A stretch of 64,000 bases of DNA from Paramoeba atlantica. Its lineage: Eukaryota; Discosea. The translations under genes and the position numbers were made by a program. Of this stretch, positions 61,068 to 64,000 are shown one piece after another. The notes under the pieces are model-generated. The model worked only from the letters and a program-made list of their open reading frames with translations. It was not told where the DNA came from and ran no database searches. Location of the stretch: assembly GCA_977017575.1 (NCBI GenBank), contig CDRNVI010000076.1, positions 45,618 through 109,617 on the forward strand, written 5' to 3'. Position 1 is the stretch's first letter, and each line of letters opens with the position of its first letter.

Positions 61068-61436
61068 CATGTGCAGAGGTCGTTTCAATGAGTACTCATC
61101 CAAACTACCATGTGAAGAGGTCGTTTCGATGAGTACTCATCCAAACTACCATGTGAAGAGGTCGTTTCGATGAGTACTCATCCAAACTACCATGTTAAGA
61201 GGTCGTTTCAATGAGTACTCATCCAAACTACCATGTGAAGAGGTCGTTTCAATGAGTACTCATCCAAACTACCATGTGAAGAGGTCGTTTCAATGAGTAC
61301 GCATCCAAACTACCATGTGAAGAGGTCGTTTCAATGAGTACTCATCCAAACTACCATGTGAAGAGGTCGTTTCAATGAGTACTCATCCAAACTACCATGT
61401 GAAGAGGTCATTTCGATGAGTACTCATCCAAACTAC
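61068..61436 (+). repeat. 41-bp tandem array, nine copies (unit 6)
   Basis: Same variant order as unit 1. Confidence 0.9.
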
Positions 61437-61613
61437 CATTACAACGCGATTTATGGTAGTTTGGATGAGTACTTCCATTTTCGTCGGAGGCCGGTGATAG
61501 TAGTTTGGATGAGTACTCATCGAAACTACCACAACCCCCTAGGAGGTAATGGTAGTTTGGATGAGTACTCATCGGAACTACCACAATCCCCACAGATGCA
61601 TCGAGCTCCCTCT

Positions 61614-61983
61614 GAAAAAGTGACAGCTGGCCACCCTATGAAAAAGTGGCCACCTGGCCCCGCTTTGAAAAAGTGGCCACCTGGCCACCCTATGAAAAAG
61701 TGGCCACCTGGCCACCCTATAAAAAAGTGGCCACCTGGCCACCCTATGAAAAAGTGGCCAGCTAGCCCCGCTTTGAAAAAGTGGCCACCTGGCCACCCTA
61801 TGCGTAACCTGGCCACCCCATAAAAAAGGGGCCACCTGGCCACCCTATCGAAAAGTAGCCACCTGGCCACCCTATGAAAAAGTGGCCACCTGGCCACCCT
61901 ATGAAAAAGTGGCCACCTGGCCGCCCTATGAAAAAGTGGCCACCTGGCCGCCCTATGAAGAAGTGGCCACCTGGCCACCCTAT
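61614..61983 (+). repeat. 27-bp tandem array, 14 copies (unit 6)
   Basis: Matches unit 1. Confidence 0.9.
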
Positions 61984-63012
61984 GAAAAAGTGTGGTGTCC
62001 GGGTGATAGCCAGGCACGATCCAAAATTTACTGCTTTTAGCCGCGTGCTCCAGGCTATGAAATCATAGCTTTTGCCGCACTGCACACTTTTTAGGCTGTG
62101 CGCACTACGGACGGCACATCGGCCAAGCATCCAATGATCATTTGTTAGTGTGTATGGGTATTTACCCTAGTTTCCTAGTGTTTCGTTGTGTTAACACTGG
62201 GTAACTCCATACGCGGGAAAGAATCTGTCCTACTTTTTTAGCACCTTGATTTATTGGTGACGGGCAGACTCTTTCCGCGGCATTCCTCACACCCTAGTTC
62301 TTTGGCGCCTTGTTTTGTTGCCGCCGGGTGCTGGAATTGCTATTTTTGGAGATGAAAAAGGTCCAAAAAGTTGTTCACCCACTCACTGTAATCCTGTAAG
62401 AAACCCCTTTTGTCCTACAAGTGGGGTCGTAGCGCAAGCTTCTCTCGCGAGAGACTTCCCTATGTCGGTCCTCGTACTCTTTTGAAGCGGGGCTGAGACA
62501 ACTTTCACACCGTTGGCGGTGCAGGTGGTGAAAGAGAAAAAATTAGAGATCAGCAATGAGGGGATTCACGCGGCGACGTAGGCATTGAACAAGGGTTTTC
62601 TTTCTCAAAAGTTTCTACAGAAAGTGTGTGTTTCCACTCACGCACCTCACTGGAGACACCCCATTAACTGGGTAGCGCGAGACTTGCTAACCAACGCTTA
62701 AGTGAATCTCGTGTTGCGTCAGGCTCTGCTTTGCTTGTATTCGCTAAAACTACACTGCTCCGGATTGTTAGAATTGAAGATTTTTATGCTTTGGTCTCTG
62801 CTGGAGATGGGGTAGGATTATCTCTCCCACCTGACACATCCAAAAGGATATCTAGACAACATCATCCCGTTCGGTTAATAAGAAAGGGGTGCTTAACGAA
62901 AAAGTGGTGCTTAGCAAAGAAGGGGTGGGTTGCCTGGAAAAGTAACGTACCTTCTTGGTTTCCCGAAACGATTTATTCCGTGAGATCCCGATGATTAGTC
63001 CTTCCCGAGATG

Positions 63013-63176
63013 GAAAAAGTGGCCACCTGGCCACCCCCCAAAAAAAGTGGCCACCTGGCCACCCCCCAAAAAAAGTGGCCACCTGGCCACCCCCCAAAAA
63101 AAGTGGCCACCTGGCCACCCCCCAAAAAAAGTGGCCACCTGGCCACCCCCCCAAAAAAAGTGGCCACCTGGCCACC
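63013..63176 (+). repeat. Promoter-proximal array, 6 copies (unit 6)
   Basis: C-run lengths 6, 6, 6, 6, 7, identical in pattern to unit 4. Confidence 0.9.
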
Positions 63177-63197
63177 AAAAACACGGTTTGCATTTTG

Positions 63198-63206
63198 TAT
63201 ATATAA
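63198..63206 (+). promoter_or_regulatory. TATA-like box (unit 6)
   Basis: TATATATAA, 240 bases upstream of 18S. Confidence 0.35.
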
Positions 63207-63437
63207 GATGAAAAAAATTTTGGATGGTTCGACCCGTAATTGAAAGTGAGGCGAAAGTGTCCACAAGTCGCAACGCAGCTCACTCGTATGATTGAATACA
63301 TCTTGTGGCTTCCTAGTAAGCCGATGTATGCACGATGAGGAACAGAAATACAGTCCCATTGAGATGGGTACTACATTGAACCTTGCAGTTTACTGTGAGG
63401 GAACAGATTGAGAGAGGAATCACCCTCCCTTTCAAGA

Positions 63438-64000
63438 AACCTGGTTGATTCTGCCAGTAGTCATATGCTTGTTTCAAGGATTAAGCCATGCAAGCCTAAG
63501 AGTAACTGAGACAATAGGAGGTCTGCGAACGGCTCATTATATCAGAAATGATCTACCGGGAGAATTGCAGTGAAAACTGCTTGAATGGATAACTTCGCGA
63601 AAGGCGAAGCTAATACATGTACGTCACGTGACACATTCCATTCAACCACTGCGGGGAAACCCAAGGTGGGGAATGTGGCTCGCGAATGGTTGGTACAAAG
63701 ACCGACGCCAGTAATGGCAGTGTCGTAAATTGATGAATCAAACCATTCAGCAAAAGCGCACCTTTGGTGTGCGAGTCCCGACGAATTTCTGCCCTATCAG
63801 CTTTTGACGGTAGTGTAGTGGACTACCGTGGCGATAACGGGTACGGGGAATTAGGGTTCGATTCCGGAGAGGGAGCCTGAGAAACAGCTACCACTTCTAC
63901 GGAGGGCAGCAGGCGCGTAAATTGCCCAATGCCAAATTGGTGAGGCAGCGAAGAGAAATAGCGTCCCCGCCTCTTTGAGTGTGGGGTTCGCAATGGGTGG
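63438..64000 (+). rRNA. 18S rRNA, 5' part only (window end)
   Basis: The first 563 bases of a seventh 18S gene, cut by the window edge before the 530 loop. No difference from copy A noticed. Confidence 0.95.

Larger units (their letters stand above)
58744..63437 (+). other. Intergenic spacer (unit 6, 4,694 bases)
   Basis: Matches unit 4 in length, array pattern, CT presence and the T variant in the 5' ETS. Confidence 0.9.

Overview
The window is a head-to-tail array of nuclear ribosomal RNA genes from a eukaryote. All rRNA genes are on the + strand in the order 18S - ITS1 - 5.8S - ITS2 - 28S - intergenic spacer (IGS). It opens in the last 140 bases of one 18S gene, holds six 5.8S/28S/IGS sets and five complete 18S genes, and ends 563 bases into a seventh 18S gene. 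The repeat period is about 10.9 kb (10,926, 10,839, 10,838, 10,896 and 10,926 bases between successive ITS1 starts). I found no protein-coding gene I can support; the open frames run through rRNA or repeat arrays.

The organism looks like a member of Euglenozoa. The 18S gene starts and ends as kinetoplastid and diplonemid genes do (3' end CCTGCAGCTGGATCATT). Its 530-loop reads CAGCACCCGCGG rather than the usual CAGCAGCCGCGG. The 5.8S carries the euglenozoan-like TGTCTTGGCTTCC. The 28S region looks like one continuous gene of about 3.7 kb without obvious internal spacers, unlike the fragmented large-subunit rRNA of kinetoplastids and euglenids, so a diplonemid is my best guess. That assignment is inference from remembered family features.

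Each IGS (4.64-4.72 kb) has the same layout. (1) A 5' zone of partly duplicated sequence includes two 111-bp repeats, the first abutting the 28S end. (2) A segment carries, on the minus strand, a sequence very like the euglenozoan spliced-leader (SL) exon. (3) Two GC-rich hairpins with GUGA loops lie between 21-bp direct repeats. (4) Nine 41-bp tandem repeats are built on a palindrome, with inverted copies on both sides. (5) Fourteen 27-bp repeats carry the core GTGGCCACCTGGCCAC. (6) About 1 kb is mostly unique and contains inverted repeats. (7) A variable array of 28/29-bp repeats (4-7 copies) has the same core. (8) A TATA-like box lies 240 bases upstream of 18S and is the likely Pol I promoter area, followed by a putative 5' external transcribed spacer.

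The units are almost identical. By eye I found five single-base differences, a 2-base indel, an 86-bp duplication in unit 5 and copy-number change in the promoter-proximal array. These markers are shuffled between units, as expected from unequal exchange and gene conversion. The most interesting item is the SL-like exon in the rDNA spacer, placed directly beside a short module that is repeated elsewhere in the same spacer.
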